DNA of 64,000 nt from NCBI RefSeq assembly GCF_015550595.1, contig NZ_JADNBB010000001.1, forward strand, positions 384,473 through 448,472, read 5' to 3'. The position numbers were made by a program, and so were the translations under genes. Under the pieces are notes generated by a model. It saw only the letters and a program-made list of their open reading frames with translations. It was not told the DNA's origin and ran no database searches. Below, piece by piece: positions 28,437 through 37,033 of the stretch. The stretch's first letter is position 1. Each line of letters begins with the position of its first letter. This stretch comes from Parabacteroides goldsteinii. GTDB taxonomy: Bacteria > Bacteroidota > Bacteroidia > Bacteroidales > Tannerellaceae.

Positions 28437-29912
28437 TTATTTTTCTGATATTAAGTCTTTCATAGGAACGATAGGAGTATTCTGCTCGAAGTCGTACAAC
28501 GAGAGTATTTTAAGATTCAGCAACTCGATCTTGTAGTTGATGAGGGCCTGTGTATAAGAGATCTTCTTATTGGAAAGCTGTGTCTGGAACTGGCTCATTT
28601 CCATACCGGTCAGATCCCCTTCCCGGTAGCGGGTCAAGTTCAGATCATAAGTCAGCTGGGCATTCGTTACGTTCTGTTCGGCAATTTTTATTTGTGTACG
28701 CAGGTTCTCCAGGTTACGCCATACCTGACGGATATTCAATTCGATGTCTACCTTGTCTTCATGAAAATCGAGTTCATTAATCTTCTGTGCTACTTTCTGT
28801 GCACGAACGCGGGCTTTCTTTTCTCCCCAGTCGAAGATGGGTACAGAGAAACTGATCGCAACACGTGGGTTCTGTGTCGGATTATCATAAATATTCTTCA
28901 GGTTACGGTTGTCACCGATCAAACCGAAAGAGACGGCAATATCACCTTTGAACTCGTTCAGCGCCTTCGTTTTAATCATTTCAAACCCCAGTTCATCACT
29001 CTCTATCTCACGCTGGCGAAGTTCCAGGCGCGATTCCAGGCCGTGTGAAATTGCTTGTTGCAGATTTACATCGATTGGTTTGATATCTATTTCGGCAAAC
29101 ACCATCAAGTCTTCATTCAGATTCATACCCAATGTCTGCTTTAACTTATCCTTCGCATTTTCAAGTGAAACCTGTTGCTCCTCTACCGATGAACGGGCGG
29201 TAGCCAGGTTGAGTTCCGCTTGGAAGAGTTCGTCTTTTGCCGCCAGGTCGGCTTCTACCTTATTCTTTATAATATCGTAACTTTGCCGGGCATTCACCAG
29301 TTCTTCGCGGGTGATAGCCAACTGGCTCTGCGCCATATAGACATTATAGAACTGGTTAGTTATATCCTTTTCGGTATTCAGCCGTTGCAGGGCATAGCTG
29401 ATATTGGCATTCTCGTAATCATACTCGATCTGTTTCAGCTCCATTTTCCGCTTGTTGTAAGTGAAGATAGGTTGCGAGAGTTGGAGGTAAAGGTTATTGT
29501 TAAATGCCTTGTTACTATTCGTCGAACCTTCCACATCCGAGTTATTATCCTGCCAGCCGAAGGTGTTTATCAAAGAGACTACACCATCCGTCCACAAGAT
29601 AGGCTGGTCTACCCGGAATGTACCGCTCGAACTGAACGTTTCATTGGTGTACCACTGCGACAGGCGGTTATCGAACCGGCGGTTTTTATTATAATCCACC
29701 GGATTCAGATCTAATGAGAACCGGGATTTAAGGGAAGCCCGTTGGGCAACCAGATTCTCCTGATACCGGTCCAGATTCATATGCGAACGACGCAGAGTCG
29801 GACTGTTCTCTTCCGCTATATCCAACGCTTTCTCAATGGTCAGAGACAGTTGTCCGTGAACTGTCAGCGGCACTCCCAGCAGTACGGCAATCGTAAGGAT
29901 CATCTTTTTCAT
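28437..29912 (-). CDS. TolC-family outer-membrane efflux channel
   Basis: Forms the outer-membrane exit duct of the export system. Translation probably starts at the ATG at 29912 because MKKMILTIAVLLGVPLTVHGQ is a clean signal peptide; an in-frame ATG at 29933 would add seven residues ahead of it. The protein has the repeated long helices of the OEP family (such as IEKALDIAEENSPTLRRS at the start and a second copy ending in NYKIELLNLKILSLYDFE). Its 491 residues are normal. Its position between the ABC permease and adaptor genes suggests both the ABC and RND parts use this channel. Confidence 0.9.
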   Translation of the reverse strand: MKKMILTIAVLLGVPLTVHGQLSLTIEKALDIAEENSPTLRRSHMNLDRYQENLVAQRASLKSRFSLDLNPVDYNKNRRFDNRLSQWYTNETFSSSGTFRVDQPILWTDGVVSLINTFGWQDNNSDVEGSTNSNKAFNNNLYLQLSQPIFTYNKRKMELKQIEYDYENANISYALQRLNTEKDITNQFYNVYMAQSQLAITREELVNARQSYDIIKNKVEADLAAKDELFQAELNLATARSSVEEQQVSLENAKDKLKQTLGMNLNEDLMVFAEIDIKPIDVNLQQAISHGLESRLELRQREIESDELGFEMIKTKALNEFKGDIAVSFGLIGDNRNLKNIYDNPTQNPRVAISFSVPIFDWGEKKARVRAQKVAQKINELDFHEDKVDIELNIRQVWRNLENLRTQIKIAEQNVTNAQLTYDLNLTRYREGDLTGMEMSQFQTQLSNKKISYTQALINYKIELLNLKILSLYDFEQNTPIVPMKDLISEK

Positions 29913-29949
29913 CAATAGTAACTCTCTTTGCATATTCAGATCATATTAA

Positions 29950-32900
29950 TTAGTATCGTTTGACCAGTTTAACGGCATCCGCCGCTACACTTCTTAGTTT
30001 ACACTCATTTGTCAGGGTGATATAAGCCGTATCGGCCGTGAAATAATAAACACCCAACTGCTCCCAGCCTTCATTGGCTCTCCGCAGGTTGATATAGGCA
30101 TCTTCCGGCTCCTCTCCCTGCCTTATTTTGAAATGGTATTCACCTTCTACCCGGTCATTATACCGCAATTCATTACTTTTGCTCACGTAATAATAGAGAT
30201 CATATTGTCCTTCGGCCGGTATAGGGACCTTCCAGGTGGCTGTCTGACTTCCATTGCCGCTTTTTATCACATAAGCAGAGCGGATGTATTTACCATAATA
30301 GTTGTTATTGGTTGTAGCCGTCCATTGTAACGGCGGACGCCAGTCGGAAACACCGGAATATTTAAAGGAGGTATCTTCCACTTTATCCAACCATTTAGGA
30401 AGCAGTCCCACTACATCCGGTTCAGATAGAACGAATAGAGAATCATCCTCGTTATCGACAATGATCTCATCCGTATTTTCACGTGAAGAACCGGAAATGA
30501 TAAAATCTCCTTCGACATCCACATCTCGCCTTCTCTCTTCTTTTATATTTCCTATCTGCTGACTGATTACACTCGGCAAATTCCCGGAGATCATAGTGTT
30601 GACCATTACATACCGCGGAGCATTCTCCCATACGGATACCAACAATTTCGTCTGATGCGGTTCCAGTACGATTTTACGGTTAGCACGCGGATCGGGATTC
30701 CCACCACCCCGTTGTACCCCCTGTATTTCGAGATGGACGATACCTTCATTATCCGAATTATTGCTTATCTGTACTTTCAACACAAAATTCTCCTCCCCTC
30801 TGTTTGTCACTTTAGTTACCTCAAACCGTTCAGCACTATAATAAGGAAGAGGCGTAAGACGTTCCCACTCCGAAAAACCCGAACGAATATCTGCATGGCT
30901 CACCCGGCCTAGCGTATCCAATAAGTTTTCAAACTGGATATTCCGGAACGTATTCCGTTCCAGCAATGTATAAAGAGAATCCCTGAAAGCATCCACTCCG
31001 ATATTGATTTCGGGTACGGCAAACAGCCGGTACGTCTTCAGACTGATGATATTATTCAATAGATCGCGGTATTCCACGTCCGTAAGCAGTTCTTTAAAAG
31101 TCTGCTTCTCCATCAGCAGGCTTGCCTTTTCATTATTACTGATACCATTGATATCACGTTCCCAACCCGAGTTATCCGACTTTTTTTGCAAGTACAGTTC
31201 AATAGCCGTATTCGCTATCGGCCATTCGGGAGAAAATATATTATACCGGAAATTGTATAACTGTGGAAACAGGAAGTAGGGGTTTGCTTGTGACGAGATA
31301 TTATAATTTCCACGACCACTGGATGAGAAGTTATAATTCCCCTCCGGACGGGTAAATATCCAAAGAAAGTTATTCAATGTCCGTATTTTTGCTTCTTTCT
31401 CAGTAATTTCACGGCCTCCATTTTTCGACCATTTAAGCTGGTTCCTCCAGGCCCTGTCGACATCCAACTGTCCGAATACACAACCTTTTTCCGGAAAAAG
31501 AACCATTTCCGGCTGTACTGCTTCCTGTGCCTGCGACCAAGCGCGGGGATAGGTAGAGAACTGCACGGGAACCTCTACAACAGAAAAACGCTTGAACGGA
31601 TAAGACAGTTTGTAGGTACGCTCCAGATTCTCCCTGATATTATGAATAAAAGAAGGGATCGTATCGCGGATCGAATCAAAAGTAGCCGTATAGTAATCGT
31701 TCCCTTCAATATGCCAGATACTATATAGGGTACTGTCAGACTCCAGTGTTTGTTGTTTATATTTACCGATAATCAATGAAACCGTCTGTGCCGGATATTC
31801 GGCGGCAAAAGAATAGCTGCCGTCTTCCGCTTTCACACTTTCTCCCTGCGATAAGGGAACCAAGCCGGGAAGCGGTTTTATCTGCAACCCGAACTTACTG
31901 AAATAAGTCTGTTGCCAATCAGAACTAAGATCGCTGTAAGCCGTACCGGGACGAGGATACCAATATGTTTCGGGAGTAAACAATACATAATCCGGCGTCT
32001 GGAACACATATTGTTTATCTATATTGAACAGGAAATTTTTATATTCCTGCTGCAATACCTTAGCCGGAATATCCAGATAGCAAAACCGGCTGTTTATTCT
32101 TCCACCATATTTAACAGAGAAAGTAACCGTATCGGAAGGAACGATCTTTTCACCGAAATCGACCAACAGGATCTGGTTATCCCGCTCAAAATCCAGCTTC
32201 TTCCCTCCCCATGTTATTTCCTGTACCTGCAAACCCGGATTCAGACAGAAAGTAAAGACAGAAGCAGGCTCCAATGCCGTTCCTTTCATTGTCACTTCCG
32301 AAGAGAATGTTTCCGGTAGTTGCTCGAATGAAATATCATACCGGTCTATAATCATTTTAGGGGTATGCACATATTTATTATTAATAGCGGTATACAACGC
32401 ACGCATATCGCTCTCCAGCAATATGGAATGTACATGTTTATAACCGGCAGCTCCACTGATCGACAGCATACAAAGGGAAAGCAACAACCAGGGATAATTG
32501 CTGCGTGAAGAATTAGGCAGACGTCTGAACAGAAAGATCGTAAAAAAGATAAAGGCCAGGCCGGCAAAGAAATAGATCGCCCGATGGTTTAAGACTGTCT
32601 CCCAATTGGTAAAACCGACAATCGTAGATTTTACCAACGGCAGGCTGTAAGCCATATAATCGAATAAATAATAGAATTTATCACTGATATAAAAGATTGT
32701 CAGACCGATATATCCCAACAGGATAATAAAGGTAAGTGCCTGGTTCTTCAATACCAGCATCAAGAAAATGGATAATCCGATGATAAAAACCAACGTCGGA
32801 ATACTTATCAACAGGAAATAAAGAATATACGCCATCCAGTCTACCGCCATTCCTGAAGTCATAAAGTTAAACAGCAAAGCTATTCCCATGATGATCAGGT

Positions 32901-33267
32901 TAAGGATCAGAAAAACACGCAGGTTTCCCCATATTTTACCGATCACATATTCGGCATTGCTTAACGGACGGACATAAAACACCTCCGAAGTATCGAGTTT
33001 CTTATCCCTCTTCAGGAATTCCGAAGAAAGAAATATACAGATCACTGCTTGTCCGGTATTTAATAAGAGCAGGTTCAAGTAAGGGAGATTGGCCGGTATG
33101 GCCTTCACCAGCCAAAAACCACCGGAGTCTTCCATGATCAGCAGAGCAAAGTCAAAAAATCCGAGTATCAGAATGGCCAGTATGGTAAACACTTTAAAGA
33201 ACCAGCTCCGGATCAGAATTTTACTTTCGTATTTTGCTACCGATTGTATATTGTTGATAAACGACAT
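29950..33267 (-). CDS. ABC permease fused to degenerate M1-peptidase-like and golvesin-like domains
   Basis: A 1105-residue protein. The first 275 residues hold about seven hydrophobic segments of an ABC-2 type permease. Residues about 280-850 form a periplasmic region resembling the M1 aminopeptidase-like part of Bacteroidetes ABC permeases (VPVQFSTYPRAWSQAQEAVQ, PEMVLFPEKG). The zinc motif HExxH expected in an active M1 enzyme was not found, so it is probably catalytically dead. The last 130 residues, with GQYDLYYYVSK and the ending VAADAVKLVKRY, look like the golvesin/xanthan-lyase-type beta-sandwich. The partner ATPase gene lies 21 nt upstream. Perhaps the periplasmic part holds substrate or adaptor. 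Substrate unknown. Confidence 0.75.
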   Translation of the reverse strand: MSFINNIQSVAKYESKILIRSWFFKVFTILAILILGFFDFALLIMEDSGGFWLVKAIPANLPYLNLLLLNTGQAVICIFLSSEFLKRDKKLDTSEVFYVRPLSNAEYVIGKIWGNLRVFLILNLIIMGIALLFNFMTSGMAVDWMAYILYFLLISIPTLVFIIGLSIFLMLVLKNQALTFIILLGYIGLTIFYISDKFYYLFDYMAYSLPLVKSTIVGFTNWETVLNHRAIYFFAGLAFIFFTIFLFRRLPNSSRSNYPWLLLSLCMLSISGAAGYKHVHSILLESDMRALYTAINNKYVHTPKMIIDRYDISFEQLPETFSSEVTMKGTALEPASVFTFCLNPGLQVQEITWGGKKLDFERDNQILLVDFGEKIVPSDTVTFSVKYGGRINSRFCYLDIPAKVLQQEYKNFLFNIDKQYVFQTPDYVLFTPETYWYPRPGTAYSDLSSDWQQTYFSKFGLQIKPLPGLVPLSQGESVKAEDGSYSFAAEYPAQTVSLIIGKYKQQTLESDSTLYSIWHIEGNDYYTATFDSIRDTIPSFIHNIRENLERTYKLSYPFKRFSVVEVPVQFSTYPRAWSQAQEAVQPEMVLFPEKGCVFGQLDVDRAWRNQLKWSKNGGREITEKEAKIRTLNNFLWIFTRPEGNYNFSSSGRGNYNISSQANPYFLFPQLYNFRYNIFSPEWPIANTAIELYLQKKSDNSGWERDINGISNNEKASLLMEKQTFKELLTDVEYRDLLNNIISLKTYRLFAVPEINIGVDAFRDSLYTLLERNTFRNIQFENLLDTLGRVSHADIRSGFSEWERLTPLPYYSAERFEVTKVTNRGEENFVLKVQISNNSDNEGIVHLEIQGVQRGGGNPDPRANRKIVLEPHQTKLLVSVWENAPRYVMVNTMISGNLPSVISQQIGNIKEERRRDVDVEGDFIISGSSRENTDEIIVDNEDDSLFVLSEPDVVGLLPKWLDKVEDTSFKYSGVSDWRPPLQWTATTNNNYYGKYIRSAYVIKSGNGSQTATWKVPIPAEGQYDLYYYVSKSNELRYNDRVEGEYHFKIRQGEEPEDAYINLRRANEGWEQLGVYYFTADTAYITLTNECKLRSVAADAVKLVKRY

Positions 33268-33288
33268 AGAGGGTCAATTAAAAGGTTA

Positions 33289-34182
33289 TTAATCGTTGGT
33301 CCAAAGGTTCAGTTTATTCTCCATATAATACACATAAGCATGTTCCAGATTGGGAGGATACGATTCAGCTTCATATCCAACGATCTCATCAGCCACAACC
33401 TGCACTTCCCAACCGGAGCCGGAAGGAATGGTCGAGATTACGGGGTATTTCTTATCTACCTCGTGCAATTGGTCGCCGGTTATTTTTATACGCCAGACTT
33501 TTCCTTCTGCTTGTTTCAACATATCCTGCGGTGAACCGTAAAAAGAAACCTGTCCTTTGTTCATCAGCGCCATACAATTACAAGTACTGGATATGTCTCC
33601 CACGATATGGGTAGAAAGGATGATCGTTACGTCATTCTCACTCACTTCCGAAAGCAGATTACGAAAACGGATACGTTCTTCAGGATCGAGTCCGGTGGTC
33701 GGCTCATCCACAATGATCACTTTCGGATGATGGATCAATGCCTGGGCAATCCCCAAACGCCGCTTCATACCACCCGATAGTTTATTTGCATACCGTTCGC
33801 GCACATCGAACAAACCTACATTTTCGAGCATAGCATCTACAGCCTGCTTTCTTTGTTTACCGTTAGTCATACCCGACAGACGGGCAGCATAATCCAGAAA
33901 CTCATGTGTTTTGTACTTTGCGAAGAAACGGAAGTCCTGCGGAAGATAACCTAATATGCCTCTGATCTCTTTGCGCTGCCTGAGCAGATCATACCCACAG
34001 ATATCCACTTGACCGGAAGTCGGCTCCATCAGAGCAACCAGGATACGCATCAATGTAGACTTTCCGGCACCATTCGGACCCAACAGTCCGAACATTCCTG
34101 TCGGTATCTCCAGATTCACATCTTTCAATGCGTGGTTTCCGTTCGGATATACCTTATTAAGGTTCTTTATCGATATACTCAT
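33289..34182 (-). CDS. ABC transporter ATP-binding protein
   Basis: A 297-residue nucleotide-binding subunit with A-loop Tyr (NLNKVYPNG), Walker A GPNGAGKST (near residue 38), Q-loop YLPQDF, signature LSGGMKRR, Walker B VIIVDEPT, and the switch His in STHI. A C-terminal extension of about 80 residues (EGKVWRIKITGDQL) is shared with the ATPase fused to the RND pump, marking the two as paralogues. It is the first gene of the seven-gene efflux operon, with a strong promoter match 48 nt upstream. It probably pairs with the permease encoded next, and may form a mixed dimer with the fused ATPase (inference). Confidence 0.92.
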   Translation of the reverse strand: MSISIKNLNKVYPNGNHALKDVNLEIPTGMFGLLGPNGAGKSTLMRILVALMEPTSGQVDICGYDLLRQRKEIRGILGYLPQDFRFFAKYKTHEFLDYAARLSGMTNGKQRKQAVDAMLENVGLFDVRERYANKLSGGMKRRLGIAQALIHHPKVIIVDEPTTGLDPEERIRFRNLLSEVSENDVTIILSTHIVGDISSTCNCMALMNKGQVSFYGSPQDMLKQAEGKVWRIKITGDQLHEVDKKYPVISTIPSGSGWEVQVVADEIVGYEAESYPPNLEHAYVYYMENKLNLWTND

Positions 34183-34229
34183 TCAGTCAAAGGTTCACGA
34201 AAAGTTAGAATTAAGTCGTAATACGTTGG

Positions 34230-34260
34230 TAAAGATATATTTTATTCACATCACTACAAA
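34230..34260 (-). promoter_or_regulatory. promoter of the efflux operon
   Basis: Read on the minus strand: TTTG (34257-34260), 19-nt spacer, TATCTTTA (34230-34237), matching the Bacteroidales consensus except the last base of the -7 box. Transcription would start near 34223, about 40 nt before the ATPase gene. It lies downstream of the rubrerythrin terminator. Confidence 0.65.
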
Positions 34261-34300
34261 TAAAAAACGTTCCCAACCAAAATATATTAGTTGGGAACGT
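34258..34300 (-). terminator. terminator of the rubrerythrin gene
   Basis: Arms 34291-34300 and 34267-34276 (acgttcccaa / ttgggaacgt) form a perfect stem. Read on the minus strand, the stem is followed by ttttttattt. It separates the rubrerythrin transcript from the efflux operon. Confidence 0.8.
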
Positions 34301-34329
34301 CCTAAATTAAATCCTGATAAGGAAATTTT

Positions 34330-34908
34330 TTAATAATTTTGCTTCATTGGTTCGAAGAATGCCTGCGGGTGTTCGCATGCCGGACACTTCATCGGAGCTT
34401 TCTTTGCTTCGATCACGAAACCACAGTTGCGACACTGCCAGAAGATAGCTTCGTCTTTTTCAAATACTTTACCTTCAGTCAGGTTTGCCAACAACTTACG
34501 ATAACGTCTTTCGTGTTCAGCTTCAACCTTTGCAATCATTCTGAAAGCAACAGCGATTTGTTTGAAACCTTCTTCTTCTGCAATATCGGCAAATGCAGGA
34601 TATAGTTCAGCCCACTCTTCGTTTTCGCCGGCAGCAGCTTCTGCCAGGTTTTCCATTGTTGTGCCGATTACACCGGCAGGATAAGATGCTGTGATCTCAA
34701 CCATGCCACCTTCCAGGAATTTAAAGAAACGCTTTGCATGTTCTTTTTCTTGTTCTGCAGTTTCCATAAATACACCGGCAATTTGTTCGTAGCCTTCTTT
34801 TTTGGCTGTGCTTGCGAAGAATGTATAACGACTTCTTGCCTGAGATTCTCCGGCAAATGATTTCAACAGATTCTGTTCTGTACGTGTACCTTTAATACTT
34901 TTTTCCAT
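34330..34908 (-). CDS. rbr: rubrerythrin
   Basis: A cytoplasmic non-haem iron protein that reduces hydrogen peroxide in anaerobes. The N-terminal four-helix diiron domain has the expected Glu/His ligands (FAGESQARSRY, ETAEQEKEHAKRF, FRMIAKVEAEHERRY). The C-terminal rubredoxin-like domain has Cys159-x-x-Cys162 and Cys175-x-x-Cys178 for the FeS4 site. Its 192 residues are typical. Single gene, with its own terminator. The intergenic 34909-35214 stretch towards the divergent transporter gene is AT-rich and holds promoters only. Confidence 0.95.
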   Translation of the reverse strand: MEKSIKGTRTEQNLLKSFAGESQARSRYTFFASTAKKEGYEQIAGVFMETAEQEKEHAKRFFKFLEGGMVEITASYPAGVIGTTMENLAEAAAGENEEWAELYPAFADIAEEEGFKQIAVAFRMIAKVEAEHERRYRKLLANLTEGKVFEKDEAIFWQCRNCGFVIEAKKAPMKCPACEHPQAFFEPMKQNY

Positions 34909-35177
34909 AATGCTAATATGTAATATAAAATGAGTTTGTCTAAATCGCCCTATTCAAATAACTCTCAAAGTTATGAAATTGTTTAATAATTTAATTCATT
35001 CATTTACTTAAAATATATCTATCGGATTATAAACTATGTCTATCATCCGGCAGTATTTACCGATAGCTTTTAAAAGAATGTAACCGATTTTGCATAAACC
35101 CCAACCCTAATTTGGCTTTTTTGAAATGTCGACATTGCAAAATACCCGATTATATACACTTTCGATAAATATTATTG

Positions 35178-35185
35178 TATCTTTG
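35178..35185 (+). promoter_or_regulatory. -7 element of the SulP transporter gene
   Basis: TATCTTTG is a perfect TAnnTTTG match, 29 nt before the start codon at 35215. The -33 box is weak. The sequence ggcagaaag sits just before the ATG. Confidence 0.55.
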
Positions 35186-35214
35186 CATCAAAATTTAACA
35201 TAATAGGCAGAAAG

Positions 35215-36915
35215 ATGAAAAGCAAAATTGATTTTCAGCCCAAACTTATATCGGCGCTGAAAAATTATTCCAAAGAAAAGTTTATGACCGATCTGATGGC
35301 AGGAATCATCGTGGGTATTGTTGCCCTTCCACTGGCCATCGCATTCGGTATCGCTTCGGGAGTAAGTCCGGAAAAAGGATTGATTACGGCAATAATCGGT
35401 GGATTTATCGTTTCTCTTCTGGGAGGAAATTCCGTACAGATCGGTGGTCCGACCGGAGCTTTCATCGTTATCGTATACGGAATTATACAGAATTTCGGTA
35501 TCGAAGGATTGGCTATAGCTACGGTGATTGCCGGAATTATATTGGTAGTAATGGGAGCATTAAAACTGGGGACGGTTATCAAATTTATACCTTATCCGAT
35601 CGTTGTCGGCTTTACCAGCGGTATTGCGTTGACCATTTTCACTACACAGATGAAGGATCTGTTCGGGCTGACAATGGAAAAGGTTCCGGCCGATTTCATA
35701 TCCAAATGGATTGCTTACTTCGAACATTTCCATACGATCAATCCCTGGTCGTTCGTGATCGGAATTATCAGCATTGTTATAATTGCCGTCTCACCCAGGT
35801 TTTCCAAGAAGATTCCGGGTTCATTGATTGCTATTATTGTGATGACGATCATTGTCTATATCATGAGAAATCAGCTGGGTATAACAGGCATAGAAACGAT
35901 CGGCGACCGTTTTACCATTAATGCTTCCCTCCCGCAACCGGAAGCCATTTCTTTCAATATGGAAACAATCAACCTATTGCTCCCCTCGGCATTTACCATT
36001 GCGATGCTGGGTGCGATAGAGTCGCTTCTTTCTGCCACAGTGGCCGATGGTGTGACCGGAGATAAACATAATTCAAATACCGAACTGATCGCACAGGGAG
36101 CTGCCAATATCATCGTTCCTATTTTCGGAGGTATTCCGGTAACCGGAGCTATCGCCCGTACAATGACCAATATCAATAACGGTGGCCGTACACCGGTAGC
36201 CGGTATAATCCATGCTATTGTACTGTTGTTGATCTTACTGTTCTTGGGACCGTTAACCAAACATATCCCAATGGCTTGCCTGGCAGGTGTGTTGATTATC
36301 GTATCTTACAACATGAGCGAATGGCGCACGTTCCGTTCATTGATGAAAAACCCGAAAAGCGATGTTTCCGTACTACTGGTTACTTTTTTCCTAACCGTTA
36401 TCTTCGACCTGACTATTGCCATCGAGATCGGTTTATTGATCGCCATGTTCCTGTTTATGCATCGTGTGGCAGAGACAACTCGCGTTTCAGTAACCAAAGA
36501 CGAAATCGACCTGTCCGATGATGGAGAGATACGCCATGATGAAGAGGTATTGGTTTTGCCGAAAGGGGTTGAAGTGTACGAAATCGACGGTCCGTTCTTC
36601 TTCGGTGTAGCGAACAAATTTGATGATGTGATGAAGGTGATCGGTGACAAACCCAAAGTACGTATCATCCGTATGCGTAAAGTCCCGTTCATGGATTCGA
36701 CAGGCCTGCATAACCTGGAAAGTTTGTTCCGTTTATCGAAAGCTGAAAATATACACATGATCCTTTCGGGAGTAAACGATGATGTGCGCCGTGTATTGAT
36801 CAAATCCGGCTTCGATCAAAAGATAGGTGCGTATAATATATGTTCAAACATAAACGAGGCTGTGAAGAAGGCAGAAGAGGCAGTGGTATCAAAACCTGCT
36901 GAAAATATGCACTGA
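35215..36915 (+). CDS. SulP (SLC26) family anion transporter with STAS domain
   Basis: An inner-membrane transporter for sulfate, bicarbonate or another anion. The membrane part (residues about 25-430) has the family motifs DLMAGIIVGIVALPLAIAFGIASGVSPEKGL and the conserved TGAFIVIVYGII segment. About 12-14 helices are visible. Residues about 450-555 are a cytoplasmic STAS domain with VPFMDSTGLHNLESL, the conserved loop around the phospho-site in related anti-sigma antagonists. The 566 residues are normal for SulP. The anion cannot be told from sequence. It stands alone, divergent from rubrerythrin. Confidence 0.9.
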   Translation: MKSKIDFQPKLISALKNYSKEKFMTDLMAGIIVGIVALPLAIAFGIASGVSPEKGLITAIIGGFIVSLLGGNSVQIGGPTGAFIVIVYGIIQNFGIEGLAIATVIAGIILVVMGALKLGTVIKFIPYPIVVGFTSGIALTIFTTQMKDLFGLTMEKVPADFISKWIAYFEHFHTINPWSFVIGIISIVIIAVSPRFSKKIPGSLIAIIVMTIIVYIMRNQLGITGIETIGDRFTINASLPQPEAISFNMETINLLLPSAFTIAMLGAIESLLSATVADGVTGDKHNSNTELIAQGAANIIVPIFGGIPVTGAIARTMTNINNGGRTPVAGIIHAIVLLLILLFLGPLTKHIPMACLAGVLIIVSYNMSEWRTFRSLMKNPKSDVSVLLVTFFLTVIFDLTIAIEIGLLIAMFLFMHRVAETTRVSVTKDEIDLSDDGEIRHDEEVLVLPKGVEVYEIDGPFFFGVANKFDDVMKVIGDKPKVRIIRMRKVPFMDSTGLHNLESLFRLSKAENIHMILSGVNDDVRRVLIKSGFDQKIGAYNICSNINEAVKKAEEAVVSKPAENMH

Positions 36916-36938
36916 TGTAAGTTACCGATTATTTAGCT

Positions 36939-36970
36939 AAACAATAAATTCAAACCTATTTCTAATAAAA
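36939..36970. repeat. short dispersed repeat, copy 2
   Basis: Exact second copy of aaacaataaattcaaa (36939-36954) seen at 2165, followed by a similar tttctaa stretch, just before a terminator. Confidence 0.35.
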
Positions 36971-37016
36971 AAGGCTGTGCCTGATTCCCCCATGAAAGGG
37001 ATAGCACAGCCTTATT
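36964..37016. terminator. bidirectional terminator between the SulP and GLUG genes
   Basis: Arms 36971-36980 and 37004-37013 (aaggctgtgc / gcacagcctt) form a perfect 10-bp stem with a small inner pairing (tccc/ggga). On the minus strand a run of T (from aataaaaaa) follows, so it chiefly ends the GLUG gene. On the plus strand only ttattta follows. Confidence 0.75.
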
Positions 37017-37033
37017 TATGCCATGACAGCTGT

